Counted from the stretch's first letter, positions 1 to 7,398 are shown. The stretch: 64,000 nucleotides of DNA from Winogradskyella undariae (GCF_013285155.1 NZ_JABTEL010000004.1:310001-374000), one strand, 5' to 3'. The notes: a model not told the origin generated them from the sequence alone. Numbers and translations are program-made.

Positions 1-114
1 ATAACATCTTATGGAAATACGTACAATGAAGCCATAAAAAAATCTTACCAAAGTATAGAAAAACTACATTTTGATAAGATGTATTATCGTAAGGATATCG
101 GATTTGATTTATAA
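1..114 (+). CDS. purD: Phosphoribosylamine-glycine ligase, C-terminal fragment
   Basis: Only the last 37 codons are in the window; the gene starts upstream of base 1. The readable tail contains ITSYGNTYNEAIKKSY and ends KMYYRKDIGFDL. This matches the usual PurD C-terminus (a GNT..EA...Y stretch followed by a (M/F)YYRKDIG ending). PurD is the ATP-grasp enzyme that joins 5-phosphoribosylamine and glycine to make GAR in purine synthesis. The gene order purD, DUF6341, DUF6427, upp is common in Flavobacteriaceae, which supports the call. The ATP-binding domain cannot be assessed here. Confidence 0.85.
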   Translation: MTSYGNTYNEAIKKSYQSIEKLHFDKMYYRKDIGFDL

Positions 115-141
115 GATCAGTCCAAACTTATTATAAATAGA

Positions 142-213
142 AAATTTTTCTGTGCGCTAATAAACGAAGTTATCTTAAAAGAAAAGCTTCGGGATTAGAG
201 TACAGAAAAATTT
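142..213. repeat. Composite 72-nt stem-loop between convergent genes
   Basis: A perfect 12-bp inverted repeat (AAATTTTTCTGT at 142-153, ACAGAAAAATTT at 202-213) encloses two further matched pairs in register: CTAAT/ATTAG (157-161, 194-198) and CGAAG/CTTCG (165-169, 187-191). The result is one long interrupted stem with a 17-nt loop. It lies between the 3' ends of purD and the opposite-strand DUF6341 gene. A bidirectional transcription terminator or an intergenic palindromic repeat are both possible. T-runs next to the stem are short. Confidence 0.6.
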
Positions 214-236
214 AATTCTTAAATAAAATAAAAAGT

Positions 237-464
237 CTAAATGTAAGAGTGAGAAGTAATGCTTTTATTTTCTTCTCCATTATCACTATGCTTTTTAAGT
301 TGTAGCATCCAATAAACAAATGCAACAACACCTATAGCCATAAAAATCCAATTGAAAATGTTTGCAGAAAACCAGTTTTCTAACTCTAAAGCTTTAAGAG
401 CATCAAGAGGTTTAAGTAAAACATTTACAAATAAATCTTGTATTGCGTAAAAGAAATCTTTCAT
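237..464 (-). CDS. DUF6341-type small membrane protein
   Basis: A 75-residue protein with one hydrophobic segment at about residues 35-56 (NIFNWIFMAIGVVAFVYWML) and a charged, KK-containing C-terminus. This suggests a single-pass inner-membrane protein. It resembles the short DUF6341 proteins that flavobacteria encode between purD and a DUF6427 gene. No function is known. A TAnnTTTG-type promoter box lies upstream at 520-527. The family call rests on length, hydrophobic pattern and synteny. Confidence 0.65.
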   Translation of the reverse strand: MKDFFYAIQDLFVNVLLKPLDALKALELENWFSANIFNWIFMAIGVVAFVYWMLQLKKHSDNGEENKSITSHSYI

Positions 465-519
465 AACTTTATAAATTTACACCAATTCTAAAATTGTTAT
501 AGAATTGAAAATCGAGAAG

Positions 520-527
520 CAAAAATA
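520..527 (-). promoter_or_regulatory. Putative -7 promoter box for the DUF6341 gene
   Basis: On the minus strand this reads TATTTTTG, a full match to the Bacteroidota -7 consensus TAnnTTTG. It lies about 55 nt upstream of the DUF6341 start codon and just before the divergent DUF6427 gene. I see no convincing -33 TTG at the ideal spacing, and the box is short in AT-rich DNA. Confidence 0.4.
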
Positions 528-539
528 CAAAAAGAGTTC

Positions 540-1457
540 ATGATTACAAGTGTTTTTAGTAAATCTAAACCTATAAACTTCATAATTGTTGCCATTTATG
601 TGAGTTTGCTTTTTGTTGTTACAAACTATTCGTTGTTTGTTTTAGATATGCATAGTGGTTTGGCAGCCCTTTTTAAATGGCTAATTACACTCTTTTTGGT
701 CTTTTTACTCGATTTTATTGTTTCAAAAAATAATCTAACTCAGAGAAATAGTTACGCGATACTGGTTTTTGCTTTGCTTCTCGGCATATTTCCAGAGGCA
801 CTAAGGCATACCGATTTATTACTATCTAATTTGTTTATAGTCTTTTCTTTAAGACGCTTAATTAGTCTACACACAAAGCAGAATATTAAAAAGAAATTGT
901 TTGATGCTGCTTTTTGGATTGCACTCGCAACGTTATTTTATTTTTGGTCTATATTATTTTTTGTGTTAGTCATCGTTGCTTTAATATATTATTCTCAAAA
1001 TGATTTTAAAAACGTTATTGTCCCTTTTATAGGTACTGCAACCGTATTAATTTTACTCTTAGTGTATAATATTATAATGTATGACGTGTATTTTAAACCG
1101 TCAGATTTTGAACGTTATTTAAGCCTAGATTTTACTGCATATAATACTAAAGCGAGTATTTTAAAATTAACAGTATTATTTAGCACGTTTGTGTGGACGC
1201 TTTTTTATTACTTCAGAATTATTCCTGATAAGAATAAGAAATTAAAACCCTCTTATTTTATAATTGCTTGGGCTTCTGTTATAGCGCTTTTAATCGCTGT
1301 AATTTCACCTATTAAAAACGGAAGTGAATATCTATTTTTATTAGTTCCGTTTTCAATAATAATGGCAAATTATATGGAAATGCTTTCAGAGCGTTGGTTT
1401 AAGCAAATTTTTGTAGCCCTTTTAATCGTTACACCAATTATAAGTTTATTGCTGTAG
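540..1457 (+). CDS. DUF6427 family polytopic membrane protein
   Basis: A 305-residue, very hydrophobic protein with roughly nine to ten membrane segments and short basic loops (for example SLHTKQNIKKK and PDKNKKLKPSY). It fits the DUF6427 family found in Flavobacteriaceae between purD and upp. No catalytic motif is visible and the role is unknown. Its last 12 bases overlap the 3' end of upp on the opposite strand, so the two transcripts converge. Confidence 0.7.
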   Translation: MITSVFSKSKPINFIIVAIYVSLLFVVTNYSLFVLDMHSGLAALFKWLITLFLVFLLDFIVSKNNLTQRNSYAILVFALLLGIFPEALRHTDLLLSNLFIVFSLRRLISLHTKQNIKKKLFDAAFWIALATLFYFWSILFFVLVIVALIYYSQNDFKNVIVPFIGTATVLILLLVYNIIMYDVYFKPSDFERYLSLDFTAYNTKASILKLTVLFSTFVWTLFYYFRIIPDKNKKLKPSYFIIAWASVIALLIAVISPIKNGSEYLFLLVPFSIIMANYMEMLSERWFKQIFVALLIVTPIISLLL

Positions 1458-2105
1458 TTTGTTTCCAAAGGCTAAATCACCAGCATCTCCTAATCCAGGA
1501 ACAATATATCCTTTTTCGTTAAGCTTGTCATCAATAGCAGCAATCCAAAGCGTAACGTCGGTATCAAATGCTTTAGATACAAAATCGACACCTGGTTGTG
1601 CGCCAATAACACTAACTAAATGTATTGCTTTTGGTTTTCCAAAAGGTTTTAAAGCTTCAAAAGTTGCGACCATAGATTGTCCGGTTGCAAGCATGGGGTC
1701 TGCTAATATTAAGGTTTTACCTTCTAAGCTTGGGCAAGCTAAATATTCCACTACTATTTCAAAACTTTCAGGATTATGTTTGTGTTGTCTGTAGGCAGAA
1801 ATAAAAGCATTTTCGGCAGCATCAAAATAATTTAGTAAACCATCATGAAGCGGTACGCCTGCTCGTAAAATAGAACAGAGAACAATATCTTTTTGATGTA
1901 AAACAGTTTCAGATTTGCCTAATGGCGTTTGAGTTGTATGTGGTTCAAATTGAAGTGATTTGCTCAGTTCGTAGCCCATAATTTCACCAATACGTTCAAT
2001 GTTTCTACGAAAACGCATACTGTCTTTTTGAACAGTTTCGTCTCGTAATTCAGACATAAAAGTATTTAAAATTGAAGGTGTCTCGGAAAGGTTGTGAATT
2101 TGCAT
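1446..2105 (-). CDS. upp: Uracil phosphoribosyltransferase
   Basis: Upp makes UMP from uracil and PRPP (pyrimidine salvage, cytosol). From the chosen start the protein is 219 residues, the usual length. It has the PRPP loop LILADPMLATGQS and the uracil-site sequence YIVPGLGDAGDLAFG near the C-terminus. I chose the ATG beginning MQIHNLSETPSILN, because homologues begin there. An in-frame ATG 57 bases upstream (MFTNILG...) would add an atypical extension reaching into the promoter region of the divergent DUF4254 gene. Confidence 0.93.
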   Translation of the reverse strand: MQIHNLSETPSILNTFMSELRDETVQKDSMRFRRNIERIGEIMGYELSKSLQFEPHTTQTPLGKSETVLHQKDIVLCSILRAGVPLHDGLLNYFDAAENAFISAYRQHKHNPESFEIVVEYLACPSLEGKTLILADPMLATGQSMVATFEALKPFGKPKAIHLVSVIGAQPGVDFVSKAFDTDVTLWIAAIDDKLNEKGYIVPGLGDAGDLAFGNKLQQ

Positions 2106-2147
2106 GTTTTGAAAATTAGTTCTGTCGTTAAAGTTAATAATTCCAAG

Positions 2148-2155
2148 TATATTTG
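2148..2155 (+). promoter_or_regulatory. Putative -7 promoter box for the DUF4254 gene
   Basis: TATATTTG matches TAnnTTTG exactly and lies 23 nt before the ATG of the DUF4254 gene, which gives a leader of about 15 nt. It falls within the upstream in-frame extension of upp on the other strand, which is one reason to prefer the shorter upp start. Confidence 0.5.
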
Positions 2156-2177
2156 TAAACATTAAATCAATTTCATT

Positions 2178-2786
2178 ATGTTTTCACAAAAAGCAAACGC
2201 CATTTTTCAAGACGTTATAAAAACCTATAAAGTATTAAATACCGTAGATCAGCCTTTTACTAACAAGTATGATAAAAGTGATGATCTTATAGCACATTTG
2301 TTATACAGAAAGTCTTGGATAGACACTGTTCAGTGGGCTTACGAAGATATTATTAGAGATCCAAACATTGATCCTGTTGCAGCTTTAAAGTTGAAACGAA
2401 TGATTGATGCTTCTAACCAAGATAGAACAGATACTGTTGAATTTATTGACAGTTATTTTTTAGATAAATATAAAGCTGTTGAGCCAAAGTCAGATGCTAA
2501 AATCAATTCTGAAAGCCCTGCTTGGGTTATTGATAGGTTGTCAATCTTAGCTTTGAAAATTTACCATATGCATATTGAAACTGTTAGAGAAGATGCATCA
2601 GAGGTGCATAAAGCGGCTTGCCAAAAGAAATTAGACGTTTTATTAGAGCAACGTGTAGATTTAAGTACTGCTATTGATGATTTACTTACGGATATCGCTA
2701 ATGGTGATAAGTATATGAAAGTTTACAAGCAAATGAAAATGTACAATGACGATGAGCTTAACCCTGTTTTAAGAGGGCAAAAGTAA
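2178..2786 (+). CDS. DUF4254 domain-containing protein
   Basis: A 202-residue soluble, helical, charged protein with no signal peptide or membrane segment. It matches the DUF4254 family by length, by the N-terminal HLLYRKSWIDTVQWAYEDI region and by its position before a family 9 glycosyltransferase, the standard flavobacterial arrangement. The biochemical role is unknown; the constant link to a heptosyltransferase-like gene suggests a part in surface glycan synthesis (inference). A hairpin terminator and a palindromic repeat follow it. Confidence 0.8.
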   Translation: MFSQKANAIFQDVIKTYKVLNTVDQPFTNKYDKSDDLIAHLLYRKSWIDTVQWAYEDIIRDPNIDPVAALKLKRMIDASNQDRTDTVEFIDSYFLDKYKAVEPKSDAKINSESPAWVIDRLSILALKIYHMHIETVREDASEVHKAACQKKLDVLLEQRVDLSTAIDDLLTDIANGDKYMKVYKQMKMYNDDELNPVLRGQK

Positions 2787-2791
2787 TCTTT

Positions 2792-2853
2792 TGTCATTCT
2801 GAACAAAGTGAAGAATTTCAATTAAAGATATTTCGACGGTGTTCAATATGACA
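2792..2853. repeat. Paired-arm palindromic repeat, TGTCATTCTGA type
   Basis: The left arm TGTCATTCTGAAC (2792-2804) is mirrored by GTTCAATATGACA at the right end (2841-2853). Internal GAAGAATTTC and GATATTTCG are also near-complementary, so the whole 62 nt folds back imperfectly. It resembles the GTCATTCTGAGC...GAAGAATC intergenic repeat common in flavobacterial genomes. A solitary half copy lies at 18545-18571. Confidence 0.6.
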
Positions 2854-2895
2854 TACTTAAGTTATGTTTAAAACCTAGTATAATTTAATTATAAG

Positions 2896-2929
2896 CCGTT
2901 GTCGTTGTTTCTCACTGACAACGGTTTTT
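2896..2929 (+). terminator. Rho-independent terminator after the DUF4254 gene
   Basis: An 8-bp stem CCGTTGTC/GACAACGG with a 13-nt loop is followed by TTTTT on the plus strand. It separates the DUF4254 gene from the glycosyltransferase gene, which therefore probably has its own promoter. Confidence 0.7.
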
Positions 2930-2972
2930 CAATTTTATAAAAGTATTTATACACCTTTTTGATTGTTGTTTT

Positions 2973-3989
2973 ATGCCAAATCCAAAACACATATTAGTTC
3001 TTAGATTTTCTGCCATGGGCGATGTCGCGATGACTGTTCCTGTTTTAAGAGCGCTAACTACGCAGCATCCCGAGTTGAAAATTACAGTCGTTACAAGAGC
3101 GTTTTTTAAGCCTTTTTTTGAGGATTTAGAAAATGTTACTGTTTATGCAGCTGATTTAAAAGGAAAGCATAAAGGTGTTTTAGGACTTTATAAACTATCT
3201 AAAGAACTTAAGGTATTACATTTTGATGTTGTAGCAGATTTACATAATGTATTGCGAAGTAAGATTTTAAAATTCTTTTTCTTAGGGAAAAAAGCGGTGC
3301 AATTAGATAAAGGGAGGGCAGAGAAAAAAGCGTTGACTACAGGTAAATATTTTAAACAATTAAAAACAACGCATCAACGTTATGCGGATGTTTTTGAAGC
3401 TTTAGGTTTTTCAATTAATTTATCGGATCCAATATTTTTTAAGCCAAAAAAAATAAATGATAATTTAAAAGATTTTTTCTCGAGTAAAAATCTCAAAACT
3501 ATCGGTATTGCGCCCTTTGCAGCACATGATAGTAAATTGTATCCTATAGATAAAATGCGAGCTGTAATTGCTGACATTTCCAAAAATTATAATGTTATTT
3601 TATTTGGCGGCGGTGCAAAAGAAATAGCAATTTTAAACCAGCTTGAACAGGATTTTTCTAACGTGAAAACGGTTGCAGGTAAATTAAATTTAGAAGAAGA
3701 ATTAGCTATTATTTCTAACTTAGATCTTATGTTGGCTATGGATTCTGGTAATGCACATATGGCGGCAATGTTAGGTAAAAAAGTAATTACCATTTGGGGC
3801 GTAACGCATCCCTTTGCTGGGTTTGCACCATTTAATCAACCTGATGATTTTGCTTTAACAGCAGATAGAACTCAGTTTCCTTTAATTCCGACCTCTATTT
3901 ACGGGAATAAATTCCCTGAAGGTTACGAAAATGCTGCAAGTAGTATTTCTGAAGCTACAATCGTTTCTAAAATTAAGGAAGTTATTTAG
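2973..3989 (+). CDS. Glycosyltransferase family 9 (heptosyltransferase-like)
   Basis: A 338-residue GT-B protein. The N-terminus (ILVLRFSAMGDVAMTVPVLR) is the GT9/ADP-heptose:LPS heptosyltransferase signature. The C-terminal half has the donor-site stretch LAMDSGNAHMAAMLGKKVIT followed by IWGVTHP. It probably adds a sugar to lipopolysaccharide core at the cytoplasmic face. The substrate cannot be read from the sequence. It directly precedes the 170-bp repeat array. Confidence 0.88.
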   Translation: MPNPKHILVLRFSAMGDVAMTVPVLRALTTQHPELKITVVTRAFFKPFFEDLENVTVYAADLKGKHKGVLGLYKLSKELKVLHFDVVADLHNVLRSKILKFFFLGKKAVQLDKGRAEKKALTTGKYFKQLKTTHQRYADVFEALGFSINLSDPIFFKPKKINDNLKDFFSSKNLKTIGIAPFAAHDSKLYPIDKMRAVIADISKNYNVILFGGGAKEIAILNQLEQDFSNVKTVAGKLNLEEELAIISNLDLMLAMDSGNAHMAAMLGKKVITIWGVTHPFAGFAPFNQPDDFALTADRTQFPLIPTSIYGNKFPEGYENAASSISEATIVSKIKEVI

Positions 3990-3990
3990 T

Positions 3991-4458
3991 TTTAAAACAT
4001 CTCGCTACAATTTTTTCGTTCCTCAAAAACCACTCTAAGTGACGCTATTTCTTTTGATTACTGCTCGTCAGTTCGAGTGAAATTCGTTTTCAGAATTTCG
4101 TATCGAGAACTTTTTAATCTATTGCTTTTACAAATCAGGATTATCATTTGTGTTTTAGTTTGTAAAACTTCTCGATACAATTTTCTCGTACCTCAAAAAT
4201 CACTCGAAGTGACGTCTCTTCTTTTGATTATTACGAATCAGTTCGAGTGAAATTTATTTTTAGAATTTCGTATCGAGAACTTTTTAATCTGTTGTTTTTA
4301 TAAATCAGTATTATCATTTGTGTTTTGGTTTATATAGCTTCTCGATACAATTTTCTCGTACCTCAAAAAAGCACTCTAGGTGACGTTATTTCTTTTGATT
4401 ATTGCTCGACAGTTCGAGTGAAATTCTTTTTTCAGAATTTTGTATCGAAAACTGTTTC
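3991..4458. repeat. Tandem array of a 170-bp palindromic repeat (about 2.75 copies)
   Basis: The marker CTCG(C/A)TACAA recurs at 4001, 4171 and 4341, an exact 170-base period. The third copy breaks off after about 125 bases. Each copy holds two nested inverted repeats. In copy two the outer pair is TTCTCGATAC (4169-4178) with GTATCGAGAA (4270-4279), and the inner pair is TCACTCGAA (4200-4208) with TTCGAGTGA (4242-4250). The roughly 55 bases between hairpins are also conserved (TTTTTAATCT.TTG...ATTATCATTTGTGTTTT), so whole units were duplicated. It resembles extragenic palindromic repeats of Bacteroidota. No transposase is present, and short ORFs inside it are not credible genes. Confidence 0.9.
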
Positions 4459-4462
4459 AAAT

Positions 4463-4496
4463 AAAAAAACCTATCAGAAATTAAATTCTAATAGGT
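4463..4496 (-). terminator. Terminator of the PaaE-like reductase gene
   Basis: Arms ACCTAT (4469-4474) plus AGAA (4476-4479) pair with TTCT (4486-4489) plus ATAGGT (4491-4496), leaving one mismatch and a six-base loop. On the minus strand the stem runs straight into a seven-T tract. Its orientation and position suit the reductase gene on that strand. Confidence 0.7.
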
Positions 4497-4510
4497 CTTA
4501 TATCTAAAAG

Positions 4511-4541
4511 TAGAGTCTTCTAGACTCTATTGTCTTTTTTT
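4511..4541 (+). terminator. Possible plus-strand terminator
   Basis: A 7-bp perfect stem TAGAGTC/GACTCTA (4511-4517, 4523-4529) with a five-base loop is followed by TTG and TCTTTTTTT on the plus strand. It would stop transcription leaving the repeat array before it opposes the reductase gene. It touches that gene's stop codon. Confidence 0.45.
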
Positions 4542-5598
4542 ATACATCATCATAATCCACAACAACAGAAGCTGAGGTTGGATGCGCTTGGCATGTTAAA
4601 ATTAAGCCGTCAGCAACTTCACTATCTGTAAGGATATTGTTTTGTCGCATTTTAGCTTCACCTTCGGTAACTCTTGCAATACAACTGCTACAAATTCCGC
4701 CTTGGCAAGAGTAAGGTGCATCAATATCTTGTTTTAAAGCGGCTTCTAAAATGGTTTGTTCTTGAGACATGCTAAATTCAAACTCTTCCTCATCAACTAA
4801 AACCTTTATTTTAGTCTCACCAGAAGGTAAATCTGTATCGGCAGTCGTTTCTGCTTCAACAGGAGCTGTAAACAATTCAAAAGCAATTGCTTTTTCTTTC
4901 ACGCCATTTTCAATTAAAACATCTTTTACAGTGTGAATCATTTGTTCTGGGCCACAGAGGTAAAACTTTTCAATCGTTACCTCTTTGTATTTGTTCTTAA
5001 CGATGAGGTTAACGGTGCTTTTTTCAATTCTACCTAATAAAGCATCTTCTTCTCGAGCTTGACTGTATATAAAGTGCACATGAAAACGGTTACCATACTG
5101 TGCTTGTAATTCTACAAGTTCTTTAAAAAACATGGTGTTTTTAGAAGATTTGTTTCCGTAAACGAGTATGAAGTTGCTAAACGCTTCGTTTTCTAGAAGG
5201 GTTTTGGCAATACTTAAAATAGGTGTAATTCCACTTCCTGCAGCAAAAGCAGCAATCGTTCTGGTTTTTGCATCGTTAGCTTCAAATGTAAAACGACCAT
5301 TAGGTTCTGCAACTTCTAATACGTCGCCAGCTTTTAAGGTGTTGTTGGCATAAATTGAAAATGTTCCACCTTCAACAGCCTTAACTGCAACGGTTAGATT
5401 ACCACTTTTTTCTGAAGCACAAATAGAGTAATCTCTACGGATATCTTCATTATTAATAGTGGTTTTCAAAGTAATATATTGTCCGGCTTTAAAGCTGAAT
5501 TTTTCCTTAAGATTTTCAGGAACGTCAAATGTAATCGCAACCGATTGGTCTGTAACCTTGTCGATTGACTTTATAATGAGTGAGTGAAATTGTGACAT
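4540..5598 (-). CDS. PaaE-like ferredoxin reductase with C-terminal 2Fe-2S domain
   Basis: A 352-residue three-domain oxidoreductase. The FAD domain carries RRDYS at residues 54-58. The NAD(P)-binding part has AAGSGITPILSIA and later FYLCGPEQMI. The C-terminal plant-type ferredoxin domain has the C-x4-C-x2-C cluster (SCQGGICSSC) and a fourth Cys in LILTCQAHP. It moves electrons from NAD(P)H through FAD to an iron-sulfur centre, as PaaE does for the phenylacetyl-CoA epoxidase. No paaABCD genes are nearby, so its partner oxygenase or desaturase is unknown. I start at MSQFHS; a promoter box at 5616-5623 lies inside the longer in-frame extension and rules that out. Confidence 0.88.
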   Translation of the reverse strand: MSQFHSLIIKSIDKVTDQSVAITFDVPENLKEKFSFKAGQYITLKTTINNEDIRRDYSICASEKSGNLTVAVKAVEGGTFSIYANNTLKAGDVLEVAEPNGRFTFEANDAKTRTIAAFAAGSGITPILSIAKTLLENEAFSNFILVYGNKSSKNTMFFKELVELQAQYGNRFHVHFIYSQAREEDALLGRIEKSTVNLIVKNKYKEVTIEKFYLCGPEQMIHTVKDVLIENGVKEKAIAFELFTAPVEAETTADTDLPSGETKIKVLVDEEEFEFSMSQEQTILEAALKQDIDAPYSCQGGICSSCIARVTEGEAKMRQNNILTDSEVADGLILTCQAHPTSASVVVDYDDV

Positions 5599-5615
5599 TA
5601 AAAAATAATTTTGTG

Positions 5616-5623
5616 CAAAGATA
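5616..5623 (-). promoter_or_regulatory. -7 promoter box of the PaaE-like reductase gene
   Basis: The minus strand reads TATCTTTG, a full match to TAnnTTTG, 17 nt before the chosen ATG. No good -33 TTG is seen at ideal spacing. It lies within codons of the alternative longer start (MFIFAQN...), so that start would not be on the transcript. Confidence 0.55.
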
Positions 5624-5639
5624 AACATTCTGCTACATA

Positions 5640-5672
5640 CCTAGAGGGTTTCAAAAGCCTGAGAGGTCTAAA
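5640..5672. repeat. Degenerate intergenic repeat, copy 1
   Basis: The minus strand reads roughly AGACCTCTCAGGCTTTTGAAACCCTCTAGG. A related sequence in the opposite orientation lies at 56306-56344 (the ACCT-x-TCAG...AAACC core is shared). Such AACCT/AGGTT elements are frequent intergenic repeats in flavobacteria. The match is imperfect. Confidence 0.35.
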
Positions 5673-5690
5673 ATTCAATAAATACACATG

Positions 5691-5720
5691 CATAAGTTTC
5701 TTATATATAAGAAAATTATG
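5691..5720. promoter_or_regulatory. Putative PadR operator (30-bp palindrome)
   Basis: The sequence CATAAGTTTCTTATA followed by TATAAGAAAATTATG is a 30-bp palindrome with 14 of 15 pairs matched; the only mismatch is 5696/5715. The central 18 bases are perfect. It fills the space where a -33 element would lie, directly before the -7 box at 5723-5730, so a bound dimer would block RNA polymerase. Position and symmetry make PadR autoregulation the natural reading. Confidence 0.75.
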
Positions 5721-5722
5721 TA

Positions 5723-5730
5723 TATATTTG
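5723..5730 (+). promoter_or_regulatory. -7 promoter box of the padR operon
   Basis: TATATTTG matches TAnnTTTG exactly. It ends only seven bases before the padR ATG, so the expected transcript has a leader of zero to about four bases: a leaderless or nearly leaderless mRNA. It abuts the 30-bp palindrome. Confidence 0.65.
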
Positions 5731-5737
5731 TTGAACG

Positions 5738-6070
5738 ATGAGCAATTCAAAATTATATAAAGGAAGTTTAACGACTATCATTTTAAAGCTATTAAATGAG
5801 CACGACAAAATGTATGGTTATGAGATTACCCAAAAGGTAAAGGAATTAACTAAAGGTGAGTTAAAAATTACGGAAGGTGCATTATACCCAGCTTTACACA
5901 AGTTAGAAGCTGAGGGTTTGTTAGATGTCGAAGTTGCAAAAGTAGATAACCGATTGCGTAAATATTATAAACTAACCGAAACAGGAACCAAAGAAACTGT
6001 TAATAAACTGGAAGAATTAGCAGATTATATTAAAACGATGCAAGCTTTAGTGAATCCTAAATTAGCTTAG
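5738..6070 (+). CDS. PadR family transcriptional regulator
   Basis: A 110-residue winged-helix repressor of the short PadR-s2 type. It shows the family signature YGYEITQKVKELTKG, then ITEGALYPALHKLEAEGLL (recognition helix and wing) and a short C-terminal dimer helix. It is the first gene of an operon with three small membrane proteins, a DUF5687 permease and an ABC ATPase. In other bacteria PadR proteins often control ABC exporters and sense a hydrophobic compound. The palindrome over its own promoter points to autoregulation. The ligand is unknown. Confidence 0.92.
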   Translation: MSNSKLYKGSLTTIILKLLNEHDKMYGYEITQKVKELTKGELKITEGALYPALHKLEAEGLLDVEVAKVDNRLRKYYKLTETGTKETVNKLEELADYIKTMQALVNPKLA

Positions 6071-6076
6071 GTTGTG

Positions 6077-6724
6077 ATGAGGTTAGAAAAAGAAGACATA
6101 CAATTTATAGACACCTATTTAGAAAACTCTGATGTGGTTTATGCAGATATTAGAATGGAAATGGTAGACCATGTGGCTTCAGATATAGAAAACCGAATGG
6201 AAGCTGGTGATACAAGAAGTTTTTATGAAGTATTTAAAACTTATATGGTTGAAAATAAAGCCCAACTTTTAAAGGATAATAAACAATTTTTAAAGTCTGC
6301 GGATAAGAAAATTTGGAAGATTTTTTTAAAAGCGTTTTTAAGTCCATTAACACTATTATTGTTTTTAATATGCTGTATTGGGTTTTATGTCTTGTATTTG
6401 AATTCCGATATTGAGACCTTTAGGTTAATTATTTCTTATGTTCCATTAATATGGTTATCTGGTTTTTTATTGACTTATGTGGTTTATCATAAAGTAAATA
6501 ATCTAAAACGATTTTCGGTTGTAGAACGTTTGGCATTTCCGTTTTTAGTCTTTTATCAATTACCAAATTTAGTTTTTAATTTTAGTCATCAGACTAAAGA
6601 TTTCAAAACGATACTTTGGATTATAGGATTTGTAAGTTTGATTCTAACGATAAAGATTTTGTTGGTTGTAATTAGTATTAACTTATTCAAAAGTTACGAA
6701 AAACGATTTAAAAATATAGCTTAA
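6077..6724 (+). CDS. PadR-operon membrane protein 1 (HAAS-like)
   Basis: About 215 residues. The N-terminal soluble helical domain (residues 1-70) contains EMVDHVASDIE, a motif shared with the next two genes (LIDHLATEFE, LVDHLANDIE). Roughly four membrane segments follow. The layout resembles the HAAS-type proteins (DUF1700/DUF1048 group) that accompany PadR regulators in Firmicutes; that link is inference. I use the ATG at 6077; a GTG three bases upstream is also possible. It lies six bases after padR, so the two are co-transcribed. Confidence 0.72.
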   Translation: MRLEKEDIQFIDTYLENSDVVYADIRMEMVDHVASDIENRMEAGDTRSFYEVFKTYMVENKAQLLKDNKQFLKSADKKIWKIFLKAFLSPLTLLLFLICCIGFYVLYLNSDIETFRLIISYVPLIWLSGFLLTYVVYHKVNNLKRFSVVERLAFPFLVFYQLPNLVFNFSHQTKDFKTILWIIGFVSLILTIKILLVVISINLFKSYEKRFKNIA

Positions 6725-6762
6725 TCAGAAGCGAACCTAGCAAGTCTTTGATTAAAAACAAA

Positions 6763-7398
6763 ATGAAACTAACCAAAAAAGACATACAATTTATAGATGA
6801 TTTTCTCATATATAAAAAGATAAAACATCTTGATATTAGAGTTGAGTTAATAGATCATTTAGCAACAGAGTTCGAAGATTGTTCTGCTTATGTTATTATT
6901 GAAGATTTTTTATTAAGTAAAGTTAACTTTATATTAGAGTTCAATAAGAAACAGAAGAAGACGATTCATTGGGGTTATCAAAAGTTGCTTTGGGTTCAGT
7001 TTGCTAAGTTTTTTTATCAATTAAAATTTATAGCAATACTTACCGCATTAGTATTTATTGGATATGTGATATTTAATCTTTTTAGTTTAAAGACTTTTAG
7101 TTTCATTTGGTTATCGACACTGGCAATTTTGCTGCTTTATCCAATCTATTATCAAATTCGGTATTCTAAAGCATTAAAAAAAGTTCAATCTATGCAATCA
7201 TTGTTTAGTATAACTTCACTTCCCTCTGTGTTTTTATATACGTTTGGTATTTTAAAAGATTATTTATTCGAAACTCCAACAGTATTAGTCTTATACTTTA
7301 GCATTTCGCTTTTATTAAGTCTTTCTGCGGTAATTGTAATTGAAAACAATAGAAGAAAAATTATAGAGAAATATATTAAACTTGTAAGAGAAACATGA
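6763..7398 (+). CDS. PadR-operon membrane protein 2 (HAAS-like)
   Basis: About 211 residues and paralogous to its neighbour: MKLTKKDIQFIDDFL aligns with MRLEKEDIQFIDTYL, and the VELIDHLATEFE motif is kept. The segment after the motif is shorter than in the other two. Four or five membrane helices follow. The ATG at 6763 is preferred by this alignment over a TTG 15 bases upstream. Its stop codon overlaps the start of the third paralogue (ATGA). Confidence 0.72.
   Translation: MKLTKKDIQFIDDFLIYKKIKHLDIRVELIDHLATEFEDCSAYVIIEDFLLSKVNFILEFNKKQKKTIHWGYQKLLWVQFAKFFYQLKFIAILTALVFIGYVIFNLFSLKTFSFIWLSTLAILLLYPIYYQIRYSKALKKVQSMQSLFSITSLPSVFLYTFGILKDYLFETPTVLVLYFSISLLLSLSAVIVIENNRRKIIEKYIKLVRET

Noticed and set aside
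1459-1794. 111-codon ORF on the plus strand opposite upp
   Set aside because: It lies wholly antisense to upp, which has strong family motifs; the translated product is low-complexity Ser/Ala/Pro without pattern.
3991-4458. CRISPR array
   Set aside because: The period is 170 bases, the repeats are long and palindromic throughout, the spacers are conserved rather than unique, and there are no cas genes.
4325-4507. 60-codon ORF at the end of the repeat array
   Set aside because: It is made of the third copy of the 170-bp palindromic repeat and the terminator; equivalent frames in the other copies are not kept open.
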